Below are positions 1-12,861 of a stretch of 64,000 nucleotides of DNA, piece after piece. The translations under genes and the position numbers were made by a program. The DNA is taken from positions 71,966,449-72,030,448 of the forward strand of contig CM072810.1 in NCBI GenBank assembly GCA_037013495.1. Direction: 5' to 3'. This stretch comes from Hippophae tibetana. Lineage: Eukaryota > Streptophyta > Magnoliopsida > Rosales > Elaeagnaceae. Under the pieces are notes generated by a model that saw only the letters and a program-made list of their open reading frames with translations, was not told the DNA's origin and ran no database searches. The stretch's first letter is position 1. Each line of letters begins with the position of its first letter.

Positions 1-3000
1 ATGTGCGACGAAAATTTTAAACTCTATGTAGGTGATGTAAATGGTGTAATTTGGTTTCAAAAAAATATATTCTTAGGAATCCACGGTCTGATTATAGGAA
101 TCTTTACATGCGTCGATTTTATATGTTATATTAAAAGTTCCGCCACCCGAGTAAAAAGTAATGGCCGTGTAAAATTGGAATTGTGATTTAACAAATGTTC
201 TTTTTTTAATATTGTAAACAGTAGAACCCATCTTCTTTTTCCCTAAAATTTGTTTTATGAAGAACTAAGATTGATTGCGCGTAGAAATATAGATTAAGAC
301 TAAGAGACGAAGATTTAAAAAAGAACTACGAAATTAAATCCACACACGAAATCAACATCAATAAGTCCCTAAAACCCCAACCTTCTGACGGAAAAAAAAA
401 AGATCACTCCCTTTGATGTGTGGAATACAATCATTCCATCAAGAACACTTGGAAGAAAAGTACAAAGCTTGGTTAAAAATATTTTCATTAATTATACTAC
501 TTCTCCCTCCATAAAAATGTCGTTGTTTTCTTATATAAGAACCAAAACCATACCCGTTATGCAACCTTAGAGGGGATATTTAGTTGTGACATGTGCTTAA
601 TCAATCCGTAAATAAGAAAAACATAAAAATACGTATGATAAATAAGACAAATTAAATTCCATAATTCAGTAGAAACAAAATCGCTAAAAATAAGAGGCTC
701 ATAATTAAAAAAAAACAGAACTAATTGCTTCCCAATTAATCTTTCCATTTGATATTCCAAATCTATCCCTTGTGAAGAATCATGAGAAACTTTGTATGAT
801 ATATAGAATATTTGTTAGATATTGAGAACTTTAGAATTTTTTTAAACACACTCTTCGTTAGCAACTGAGTCGCTCTTATGGTGGCATTGAAAAAAAACAA
901 AAGTAAAAAAAAATGGAATATGTGTGACGAAAATTTTAAACGATCGGTAGGTGATGTAAACGGTGTAATTAGGTTTCAAAAAAATATATTCTTACGAATC
1001 CATGGTCTGATTATAGGAATCTTTACATGCTTCGATATTATATATTATATTAAAAGTGACGTCACCCTAGTCAAAAGTAATAGCCGTGTAAAATTGGAAT
1101 TGTGATTTAACAAATGTTCTTTTTTTAATATTGTAAACAGTAGAACCCATCTTATTTTTCCCTACAATTTATTTTATGAAGAACAAAGATTGATTGAGCG
1201 TACAAATATAGATTAAGACTAAGAGACGAAGATTTAAAAAGGAACTACGAAATTAAATCCACACACGAAATCAACATCAATAAGTCCCTAAAACCCCAAC
1301 CTTCTGACGGAAAAAAAAAGATCACTCCCTTTGATGTGTGGAATACAATCATTCCATCAAGAACACTTGGAAGAAAAGTATAAAGTTTGGTTAAAAATAT
1401 TTTCATTAATTATACTACTTCTCCCTCCATAAAAATGTCGTTGTTTTCTTATATAAGAACCAAAACCATACCCGTTATGCAACCTTAGTGGGGATATTTA
1501 GTTGTGACATGTGCTTAATCAATCCGTAAATAAGAAAAACATAAAAATACGTATGATAAATAAGACAAATTAAATTCCATAATTCAGTAGAAACAAAATC
1601 GCTAAAAATAAGAGGCTCATAATTAAAAAAAAACAGAACTAATTGCTTCCCAATTAATCTTTCCATTTGATATTCCAAATCTATCCCTTGTGAAGAATCA
1701 TGAGAATCTTTGTACGATATATAGAATATTTGTTAGATATTGAGAACTTTAGAATTTTTTTAAACACACTCTTCGTTAGCAACTGAGTCGCTCTTATGGT
1801 GGCATTGAAAAAAAACAAAAGTAAAAAAAAATGGAATATGTGCGACGAAAATTTTAAACGATCGGTAGGTGATGTAAACGGTGTAATTAGGTTTCAAAAA
1901 AATATATTCTTAGGAATCCATGGTCTGATTATAGGAATCTTTACATGCTTCGATATTATATATTATATTAAAAGTGCCGTCACCCTAGTCAAAAGTAATA
2001 GCCGTGTAAAATTGGAATTGTGATTTAACAAATGTTCTTTTTTTAATATTGCAAACAGTAGAACCCATCTTATTTTTCCCTACAATTTATTTTATGAAGA
2101 ACAAAGATTGATTGAGCGTACAAATAAAGATTAAGACTAAGAGACGAAGATTTAAAAAGGAACTACGAAATTAAATCCACACACGAAATCAACATCAATA
2201 AGTCCCTAAAACCCCAACCTTCTGACGGAAAAAAAAAGATCACTCCCTTTGATGTGTGGAATACAATCATTCCATCAAGAACACTTGGAAGAAAAGTATA
2301 AAGCTTGGTTAAAAATATTTTCATTAATTATACTACTTCTCCCTCCATAAAAATGTCGTTGTTTTCTTATATAAGAACCAAAACCATACCCGTTATGCAA
2401 CCTTAGTGGGGATATTTAGTTGTGACATGTGCTTAATCAATCCGTAAATAAGAAAAACATAAAAATACGTATGATAAATAAGACAAATTAAATTCCATAA
2501 TTCAGTAGAAACAAAATCGCTAAAAATAAGAGGCTCATAATTAAAAAAAAACAGAACTAATTGCTTCCCAATTAATCTTTCCATTTGATATTTCAAATCT
2601 ATCCCTTGTGAAGAATCATGAGAATCTTTGTACGATATATAGAATATTTGTTAGATATTGAGAACTTTAGAATTTTTTTAAACACACTCTTCGTTAGCAA
2701 CTGAGTCGCTCTTATGGTGGCATTGAAAAAAAACAAAAGTAAAAAAAAATGGAATATGTGCGACGAAAATTTTAAACGATCGGTAGGTGATGTAAACGGT
2801 GTAATTAGGTTTCAAAAAAATATATTCTTAGGAATCCATGGTCTGATTATAGGAATCTTTACATGCTTCGATATTATATATTATATTAAAAGTGCCGTCA
2901 CCCTAGTCAAAAGTAATAGCCGTGTAAAATTGGAATTGTGATTTAACAAATGTTCTTTTTTTAAAATTGTAAACAGTAGAACCCATCTTCTTTTTCCCTA

Positions 3001-3672
3001 CAATTTGTTTTATGAAGAACAAAGATTGATTGAGCGTAGAAAAAAAGATTAAGACTAAGAGACGAAGATTTAAAAAAGAACTACGAAATTAAATTCACAC
3101 ACGAAATCAACATCAATAAGTCCCTAAAACCCCAAGCTTTTGACGCCAAAAAAAATGATAACTCCCTTTGATGTGTCGAATACAATCATTGCATCAAGAA
3201 CACTTGGAAGAAAAGTACAAAACTTGGTTAAAAATATTTTCATTAATTATACTACTTCTTCCTCCATAAAAATGTTGTTGTTTTCTTATATAAGAAACAA
3301 AACCCTACCCGTTATGCAACCTTAGTGGGGATATTTAGTTGTGACATGTGATTAATCAATCCGTAAAAAAGAAAAGCATAAAAATACGTATGATAAAAAA
3401 GACAAATTAAATTCCATAATTCAGTAGAAACAAAATCGCTAAACATAAGAGGCTCATAATTAAATAAAACAGAACTAATTGCTTCCCAATTAATCTTTCC
3501 ATTTGATATTCCAAATCTATCCCATGTGAAGGATCATGAGAATCTTTGTATGATCTATAGAATATTTGTTAGATATTGAGAACTTTAGAATTTTTTTAAA
3601 CACACTCTTGGTTAGCAATTGAGTCGCTCTTATGGTGGCATTGAAAAAAAACAAAAGTAAAAAAAACGGAAT
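1..3672. repeat. Units 1-4: three near-identical copies in shifted phase
   Basis: Units start at 1, 920, 1838 and 2756 (lengths 919, 918, 918, 917). The first half of unit 1 resembles unit 5 (GCGTCGATTTTATA, CCGCCACCCGAGTAAAAAG), whereas units 2, 3 and the first half of unit 4 share AAACGATCGGTAGG and GTAATTAGGTTTC. The second halves of units 1-3 share GATGTGTGGAATAC and TCTGACGGAAAAAA, while unit 4 changes to GATGTGTCGAATAC. The homogeneous stretch is therefore about three copies running from roughly 350 to 2950, out of phase with my unit boundaries. Unit 2 lacks the otherwise conserved AAGCTT site. Confidence 0.9.
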
Positions 3673-6422
3673 ATGTGCGACGAAAATTTTAAACTCTCTG
3701 TAGGTGATGTAAACGGTGTAATTTGGTTTCAAAAAAATATATTCTTAGGAATCCACAGTCTGATTATAGGAATCTTTACATGCGTCGATTTTATACGTTA
3801 TATTAAAAGTTCCGCCACCCGAGTAAAAAGTAATGGCCGTGTAAAATTGGAATTGTTATTTAACAAATGTTCTTTTTTTAATATTGTAAACAGTAGAACC
3901 CATCTTCTTTTTCCCTAAAATTTGTTTTATGAAGAACTAAGATTGATTGCGCATAGAAATAAAGATTAAGACTAAGAGACGAAGATTTAAAAAAGAACTA
4001 CGAAATTAAATCCACACACGAAATCAACATCAATAAGTCCCAAAAACCCCAACCTTTTGACGCCAAAAAAAATGATAACTCCCTTTGATGTGTCGAATAC
4101 AATCATTCCATCAAGAACACTTGGAAGAAAAGTACAAAGCTTGGTTAAAAATATTTTCATTAATTATACTACTTCTCCCTCCATAAAAATGTCGTTGTTT
4201 TCTTATATAAGAAACAAAACCATACCCGTTATGCAACCTTAGTGGGAATATTTAGTTGTGACATGTGCTTAATCAATCCGTAAATAAGAAAAGCATAAAA
4301 AAATACGTATGATAAATAAGACAAATTAAATTCCACAATTCAGTAGAAACAAAATCGCTAAACATAAGAGGTTCATAATTAAATAAAACAGAACTAATTG
4401 CTTCCCCAATTAATCTTTCCATTTGATATTCCAAATCTATCCGTTGTGAAGCATCATGAGAATCTTTGTTTGATCTATAGAATATTTGCTAGACATTGAG
4501 AACATTAGAATTTTTTTAAACACACTCTTGGTTAGCAACTGAGTCGCTCTTATGGTGGCATTGAAAAAAAACAAAAGTAAACAAAAATGGAATATGTGCG
4601 ACGAATATTTTAAACGCTCGGTATGTGAGGTAAACGGTGTAATTTGGTTTCAAAAATATATATTCTTAGGAATCCATGCTCTGATTATAGGAATCTTTAC
4701 ATGCTTCGATATTATATATTATATTAAAAGTTCCGTCACCCGAGTCAAAAGTAATGGCCGTGTAAAATTGGAATTGTGATTTATCAAATATTCTTTTTTT
4801 AATATTGTAAACAGTAGAACCCATCTTATTTTTCCCTACAATTTGTTTTATGAAGAACAAAGATTGATTGAGTGTAGAAATAAAGATTAAGACTAAGAGA
4901 CGAAGATTTAAAAAGCAACTACGAAATTAAATCCACACACGAAATCAACATAAATAAGTCCCTAAAACCCCATCCTTTTGACGCCAAAAAAAATGATCAC
5001 TCCCTTTAATGTGTCGAATACAATCTTTCCATCAAGAATACTTGGAAGAAAAGTACAAAGCTTGGTAAAAAATATTTTCATTAATTATACTACTTCTTCC
5101 TCCATAAAAATGTTGTTGTTTTATGATATAAGAAACAAAACCCTACCCATAATGCAACCTTAGTGTGGATATTTAGTTGTGACATGTTGTTAATCAATCC
5201 GTAAATAATAAAAGCATAAAAATACCTATGATAAATAAGACAAATTAAATTCTACAATTCAGTAGAAACAAAATCGCTAAACATAAGAGGCTCATAATTA
5301 AATAAAACAGAACTAATTGCTTCCCCCATTAATCTTTCCATTTGATATTCCAAATCTATCCCTTGTGAAGGATCATGAGAATCTTTGTATGATCTACAGA
5401 ATATTTGTTAGATATTGAGAACTTTAGAATTTTTTTTAAACACACTCTTGGTTACCAACTCAATGGCTCTTATGGTGGCATTGAAAAAAAAACAAATGTA
5501 AAAAAAAAAACGGAATATGTGCGATGAAAATTTTAAACTCTCGGTATGTGCTGTAAACGGTGTAATTTGGTTTCAAAAAAATGCATTCTTATGAATCCAT
5601 GCTCTGATTATAGGAATCTTTACATGCTTCGATTTTACATATTATATTAAAAGTTCCGTCACCCTAGTCAAAAGTAATGGCCGTGTAAAATTGGAATTGG
5701 ATGTCCTTTTTTTAATATTGTAAACAGTAGAACCCATCTTCTTTTTCCATAAATTTGTTTATGAAGAACAAAGATTGATTGAGCGTAGAAATAAAGATTA
5801 AGAATAAGAGACGAAGATTTAAAAAAGAACTACGAAATGAAATCCAAACACGAAATCAACATCAATAAGTCCCTAAAACCCCAACCTTTTGACGCCAAAA
5901 ATAAATGATCACTCCTTTTGATGTATCGAATACAATCTTTCCATCAAGAACACTTGGAAGAAAAGTACAAAGCTTGGTAAAAAATATTTTAATTAATTAT
6001 ACTACTTCTTCCTCCATAAAAATGTTGTTGTTTTCTTATATAAGAAACAAAACCCTACCCGTAATGCAACCTTAGTGGGGATATTTAGTTGTGACATGTG
6101 CTTAATCAATCCGTAAATAATAAAAGCATAAAAATACGTATGATAAATAAGACTAATTAAACTCCACTATTCAGTAGAAACAAAATCAGTGAACATAAGA
6201 GGCTCATAATTAAATAAAACAGAACTAATTGCTTCCCCCATTAATATTTCCATTTGATATTCCAAATCTATCCCTTGGGAAGGATCATGAGAATCTTTGT
6301 ATAATCTACAGAATATTTGTTAGATATTGAGAACTTTAGAATTTTTTTTAAATACACTCTTGGTTAGCAACTCAATCGCTCTTATGGTGGCATTGAAAAC
6401 AAAATGTAAAAAAAAACGGAAT
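3673..6422. repeat. Units 5-7: diverged satellite units
   Basis: Units start at 3673, 4594 and 5517 (921, 923 and 906 bp). Unit 5 pairs with unit 1, about 3672 bp away. Units 6 and 7 have private changes near their starts (GGTATGTGAGGT and GGTATGTGCTGT) and look less homogenised than the arrays further right. Unit 7 is short because about 11-12 bp around 5699 are missing: the usual GGAATTGTGATTTAACAAA region reads GGAATTGGATGTCC. Unit 7 also has a longer A-rich tract before its start. Confidence 0.88.
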
Positions 6423-9400
6423 ATGTGCGACGAAAATTTTAAACTCTCGGTAGGTGATATAAACGGTGTAATTTGGTTTCAAAAAAAAATATTCTTAGGA
6501 ATCCATGCTTTGATTATAGGAATCTTTACATGCTTCGATATTATATATTATATTAAAAGTTCCGTCTCCCGAGTCAAAATTAATGGCCGTGTAAAATTGG
6601 AATTGTGATTTAACAAATGTTCTTTTTTTAATATTGTAAACAGTAGAACCCATCTTCTTTTTTCCGTACAATTTGTTTTATGAAGAACAAATATTGATTG
6701 ATCATAGAAATAAAGATTAAGAATAAGAGACGAAGATTTAAAAAAAACGACGAAATTAAATCCACACACGAAATCAACATCAATAAGTCCCTAAAACCCG
6801 AACCATTTGACGCCAAAAAAAAAATGATCACTCCCATTGATGTGTCGAATACAATATTTCCATCAATAACACTTGGAAGAAAATTACAAAGCTTGGTAAA
6901 AAATATTTTAATTAATTATACTACTTCTTCCTCCATAAAAATGTTGTTGTTTTCTTATATAAGAAACAAAACACTACCCGTAATGCAACCTTAGTGGGGA
7001 TATTTAGTTGTGACATGTGCTTAATCAATCCGTAAATAATAAAAGCATAAAAATACGTATTATAAATAAGACAAATTAAATTCCACAATTTAGTAGAAAC
7101 AAAATCGCTAAACATAAGAGGGTCATAATTAAATAAAACAGAACTAATTGCTGCCACAATTATTCTTTCCATTTGATATTCCAAATCTATCCCTTGTGAA
7201 GGATCTTGAGAATCTTTGTATGATGTATAGAATATTTGTTAGATATTGAGAACTTTAGAAATTTTTTAAACGCACTCTTGGTTAACAACTCAATCGCTCT
7301 TATGGTGGCATTGAAAAAAAACAAAAGTAAAAAAAAAACGGAATATGTGCGACGAACATTTTAAACTCTCGGTAGGTGATGTAAAGGGTGTAATTTGGTT
7401 TCAAAAAACTACATTCTTAGGAATCCATGCTCTGATTATAGGAATCTTTACATGCTTCGATTTTATATATTATATTAAAAGTTCTGTCACCCGAGTCAAA
7501 AGTAATGGCCGTGTAAAATTGAAATTGTGATTTGACAAATGTTCTTTTTTTAATATTGTAAATAGTAGAACCCATCTTCTTTTTCCCTTAATATTTTTTA
7601 TGAAGAACAAAGATTGATTGAGCGTAGAAATAAAGATTAAGACTAAGAGACGAAGATTTAAAAAAGAACTACGAAATTAAATCCACACACGAAATCAACA
7701 TAAATAAGTCCCTAAAACCCCAACCATTTGACGCCAAAAAAAAAGATCACTCCCTTTGAGGTGTCGAATACAATATTTCCATCAATAACACTTGGAAGAA
7801 AAGTATAAAGCTTGCTGAAAAATATTTTAATTAATTATACTACTTCTTCCTCCATAAAAATGTTGTTGTTTTCTTATATAAGAAACAAAACCCTACCCGT
7901 AATGCAACCTTAGTGGGGATATTTAGTTGTGACATGTGCTTAATCAATCCGTAATTAATAAAAGCATAAAAATACGTATGATAAATAAGACAAATTAAAT
8001 TCCACAATTCAGTAGAAACAAAATCGCTAAACATAAGAGGCTCATAATTAAATAAAATAGAACTAATTGCTTCCCCAATTAATGATTCCATTTGATATTC
8101 CAAATCTATCCCTTGCGAAGGATCATGAGAATCTTTGTATGATGTATAGAATATTTGTTAGATATTGGGAACTTTAGAATTTTTTTAAACACACTCTTGG
8201 TAAACAACTCAATCGCTCTTATGGTGGCATTGAAAAAAAACAAAAGTAAAAAAAAAACGGAATATGTGCGACGAACATTTTAAACTCTCGGTAGGTGATG
8301 TAAACGATGTAATTTGGTTTCAAAAAAATATATTCTTAGGAATCCATGCTCTGATTATAGGAATCTTTACATGCTTCGATATTATATATTATATTAAAAG
8401 TTCCGTCTCCCGAGTCAAAAGTAATGGCCGTGTAAAATTGGAAATGTGATTTAACAAATGTTCTTTTTTTAATATTGTAAACAGTAGAACCCATCTTCTT
8501 TTTCCCTACAATTTGTTTTATGAAGAACAAATATTGATTGTGCCAAGAAATAAAGATTAAGAATAAGAGACGAAGATTTAAAAAGGAACGACGAAATTAA
8601 ATCCACACACGAAATCAACATCAATAAGTCCCTAAAACCCGAACCATTTGACGCCCAAAAAAAATGATCACTCCCATTGATGTGTCGAATACAATATTTC
8701 CATCAATAAAACTTGGAAGAAAAGTACAAAGCTTGGTAAAAAATATTTTAATTAATTATACTACTTCTTCCTCCATAAAAAAATTATTGTTTTCTTATAT
8801 AAGAAACAAAACCCTACCCGTAATACAACCTTAGTGGGGATATTTAGTTGTGACATGTGCTTAATCAATCCGTAAATAATAAAAGCATAAAAATACGTAT
8901 GATAAATAAGACAAAGTAAATTCCACAATTCAGTAGAAACAAAATCGCTAAACATAAGAGGCTCATAATTAAATAAAACAGAACTAATTGCTGCCACAAT
9001 TATTCTTTCCATTTGATATTCCAAATCTATCCCTTGTGAAGGATCTTGAGAATCTTTGTATGATGTATAGAATATTTGTTAGATATTGAGAACTTTAGAA
9101 ATTTTTTAAACGCACTCTTGGTTAACAACTCAATCGCTCTTATGGTGGCATTGAAAAAAAACAAAAGTAAAAAAAAAACGGAATATGTGCGACGAAAATT
9201 TTAAACTCTCGGTAGGTGATGTAAAGGGTGTAATTTGGTTTCAAAAAAATATATTCTTAGGAATCCATGCTCTGATTATAGGAATCTTTACATGCTTCGA
9301 TTTTATATATTATATTAAAAGTTCTGTCACCCGAGTCAAAAGTAATGGCCGTGTAAAATTGGAATTGTGATTTGACAAATGTTCTTTTTTTAATATTGTA

Positions 9401-12400
9401 AACAGTAGAACCCATCTTCTTTTTCCCTTAATATTTTTTATGAAGATAAAAGATTGATTGAGCGTAGAAATAAAGATTAAGACTAAGAGACGAAGATTTA
9501 AAAAAGAACTACGAAATTAAATCCACACACGAAATCAACATAAATAAGTCCCTAAAACCCCAACCATTTGACGCCAAAAAAAAAGATCACTCCCTTTGAG
9601 GTGTCGAATACAATATTTCCATCAATAACACTTGGAAGAAAAGTACAAAGCTTGCTGAAAAATATTTTAATTAATTATACTACTTCTTCCTCCATAAAAA
9701 TGTTGTTGTTTTCTTATATAAGAAACAAAACCCTACCCGTAATGCAACCTTAGTGGGGATATTTAGTTGTGACATGTGCTTAATCAATCCGTAATTAATA
9801 AAAGCATAAAAATACGTATGATAAATAAGACAAATTAAATTCCACAATTCAGTAGAAACAAAATCGCTAAACATAAGAGGCTCATAATTAAATAAAATAG
9901 AACTAATTGCTTCCCCAATTAATGATTCCATTTGATATTCCAAATCTATCCCTTGCGAAGGATCATGAGAATCTTTGTATGATGTATAGAATATTTGTTA
10001 GATATTGGGAACTTTAGAATTATTTTAAACACACTCTTGGTTAACAACTCAATCGCTCTTATGGTGGCATTGAAAAAAACAAAAGTAAAAAAAAACGGAA
10101 TATGTGCGACGAAAATTTTAAACTCTCGGTAGGTGATGTAAACGGTGTAATTTGGTTTCAAAAAAATATATTCTTAGGAATCCATGCTCTGATTATAGGA
10201 ATCTTTACATGCTTCGATATTATATATTATATTAAAATTTCCGTCACCCGAGTCAAAAGTAATGGCCGTGTAAAATTGGAAATGTGATTTAACAAATGTT
10301 CTTTTTTTAATATTGTAAACAGTAGAACCCATCTTCTTTTTCCCTACAATTTGTTTTATGAAGAACAAATATTGATTGTGCCAAGAAATAAAGATTAAGA
10401 ATAAGAGACGAAGATTTAAAAAGGAACGACGAAATTAAATCCACACACGAAATCAACATCAATAAGTCCCTAAAACCCGAACCATTTGACGCCCAAAAAA
10501 AATGATCACTCCCATTGATGTGTCGAATACAATATTTCCATCAATAAAACTTGGAAGAAAAGTACAAAGCTTGGTAAAAAATATTTTAATTAATTATACT
10601 ACTTCTTCCTCCATAAAAAAATTGTTGTTTTCTTATATAAGAAACAAAACCCTACCCGTAATACAACCTTAGTGGGGATATTTACTTGTGACATGTGCTT
10701 AATCAATCCGTAAATAATAAAAGCATAAAAATACGTATGATAAATAAGACAAATTAAATTCCACAATTCAGTAGAAACAAAATCGCTAAACATAAGAGGC
10801 TCATAATTAAATAAAATAGAACTAATTGCTTCCCCAATTAATCTTTCCATTTGATATTCCAAATCTATCCCTTGTGAAGGATCTTCAGAATCTTTGTATG
10901 ATGTATGGAATATTTGTTAGATATTGAGAACTTTAGAATTTTTTTAAACGCACTCTTGGTTAACAACTCAATCGCTCTTATGGTGGCATTGAAAAAAAAC
11001 AAAAGTAAAAAAAAAACGGAATATGTGCGACGAAAATTTTAAACTCTCGGTAGGTGATGTAAACGGTGTAATTTGGTTTCAAAAAAATATATTCTTAGGA
11101 ATCCATGCTCTGATTATAGGAATCTTTACATGCTTCGATTTTATATATTATATTAAAAGTTCTGTCACCCGAGTCAAAAGTAATGGCCGTGTAAAATTGG
11201 AATTGTGATTTAACAAATGTTCTTTTTTTAATATTGTAAACAGTAGAACCCATCTTCTTTTTCCCTTAATATTTTTTATGAAGAACAAAGATTGATTGAG
11301 CGTAGAAATAAAGATTAAGACTAAGAGGCGAAGATTTAAAAAAGAACTACGAAATTAAATCCACACACGAAATCAACATAAATAAGTCCCTAAAACCCCA
11401 ACCATTTGACGCCAAAAAAAAAAGATCACTCCCTTTGAGGTGTCGAATACAATATTTCCATCAATAACACTTGGAAGAAAAGTACAAAGCTTGCTGAAAA
11501 ATATTTTAATTAATTATACTACTTCGTCCTCCATAAAAATGTTGTTGTTTTCTTATATAAGAAACAAAACCCTACCCGTAATGCAACCTTAGTGGGGATA
11601 TTTAGTTGTGACATGTGCTTAATCAATCCGTAATTAATAAAAGCATAAAAATACGTATGATAAATAAGACAAATTAAATTCCACAATTCAGTAGAAACAA
11701 AATCGCTAAACATAAGAGGCTCATAATTAAATAAAATAGAACTAATTGCTTCCCCAATTAATGATTCCATTTGATATTCCAAATCTATCCCTTGCGAAGG
11801 ATCATGAGAATCTTTGTATGATGTATAGAATATTTGTTAGATATTGGGAACTTTAGAATTATTTTAAACACACTCTTGGTTAACAACTCAATCGCTCTTA
11901 TGGTGGCATTGAAAAAAACAAAAGTAAAAAAAAACGGAATATGTGCGACGAAAATTTTAAACTCTCGGTAGGTGATGTAAACGGTGTAATTTGGTTTCAA
12001 AAAAATATATTCTTAGGAATCCATGCTCTGATTATAGGAATCTTTACATGCTTCGATTTTATATATTATATTAAAAGTTCTGTCACCCGAGTCAAAAGTA
12101 ATGGCCGTGTAAAATTGGAATTGTGATTTAACAAATGTTCTTTTTTTAATATTGTAAACAGTAGAACCCATCTTCTTTTTCCCTAAATTTTTTTTATGAA
12201 GAACAAAGATTGATTGAGCATAGAAATAAAGATTAAGAATAAGAGACGAAGATTTAAAAAGGTACGACGAAATTAAATCCACACACGAAATCAACATCAA
12301 TAAGTCCCTAAAACCCGAACCATTTTGACGCCAAAAAAAAAATGATCACTCCCATTGATGTGTCGAATACAATATTTCCATCAATAACACTTGGAAGAAA

Positions 12401-12861
12401 AGTACAAAGCTTGGTGAAAAATATTTTAATTAATTATACTACTTCTTCCTCCATAAAAATGTTGTTGTTTTCTTATATAAGAAACAAAACCCTACCCGTA
12501 ATGCAACCTTAGTGGGGATATTTAGTTGTGACATGTGCTTAATCAATCCGTAAATAATAAAAGCATAAAAATACGTATGATAAATAACACAAAATTAAAT
12601 TCCACAATTCAGTAGAAACAAAATCGCTAAACATAAAAGGCTCATAATTAAATAAAACAGAACTAATTGCTGCCCCAATTATTCTTTCCATTTGATATTC
12701 CAAATCTATCCCTTGTGAAGGATCATGAGAATCTTTGTATGATGTATAGAATATTTGTTAGATATTGAGAACTTTAGAATTTTTTTAAACGCACTCTTGG
12801 TTAACAACTAAATCGCTCTTATGGTGGCATGGAAAAAAAATAAAAGTAAAAAAAACGGAAT
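6423..12861. repeat. Two-unit higher-order repeat (~1.84 kb), units 8-14
   Basis: Units start at 6423, 7345, 8264, 9185, 10102, 11023 and 11941. Odd units 9, 11 and 13 share GAGGTGTCGAATAC, GCTTGCTGAAAAAT and TTCCCTTAATATTTTT. They lie 1840 and 1838 bp apart. Units 10 and 12 share ATTGATTGTGCCAAG, GGAAATGTGATTT and GCCCAAAAAAAATG. Units 8 and 10 share CTGCCACAATTATTC and CCGTCTCCCGAGTC. Unit 14 (11941) begins like units 11 and 13 and then departs from the pattern in its second half. Two-unit alternation with matching diagnostic variants is what unequal exchange at a dimer step produces. Confidence 0.92.

Noticed and set aside
361-400. Telomere-like CCCTAAAACCCC motif in every unit
   Set aside because: Only one degenerate copy occurs per unit and there is no run of telomere repeats, so this looks like chance in an AT-rich sequence.
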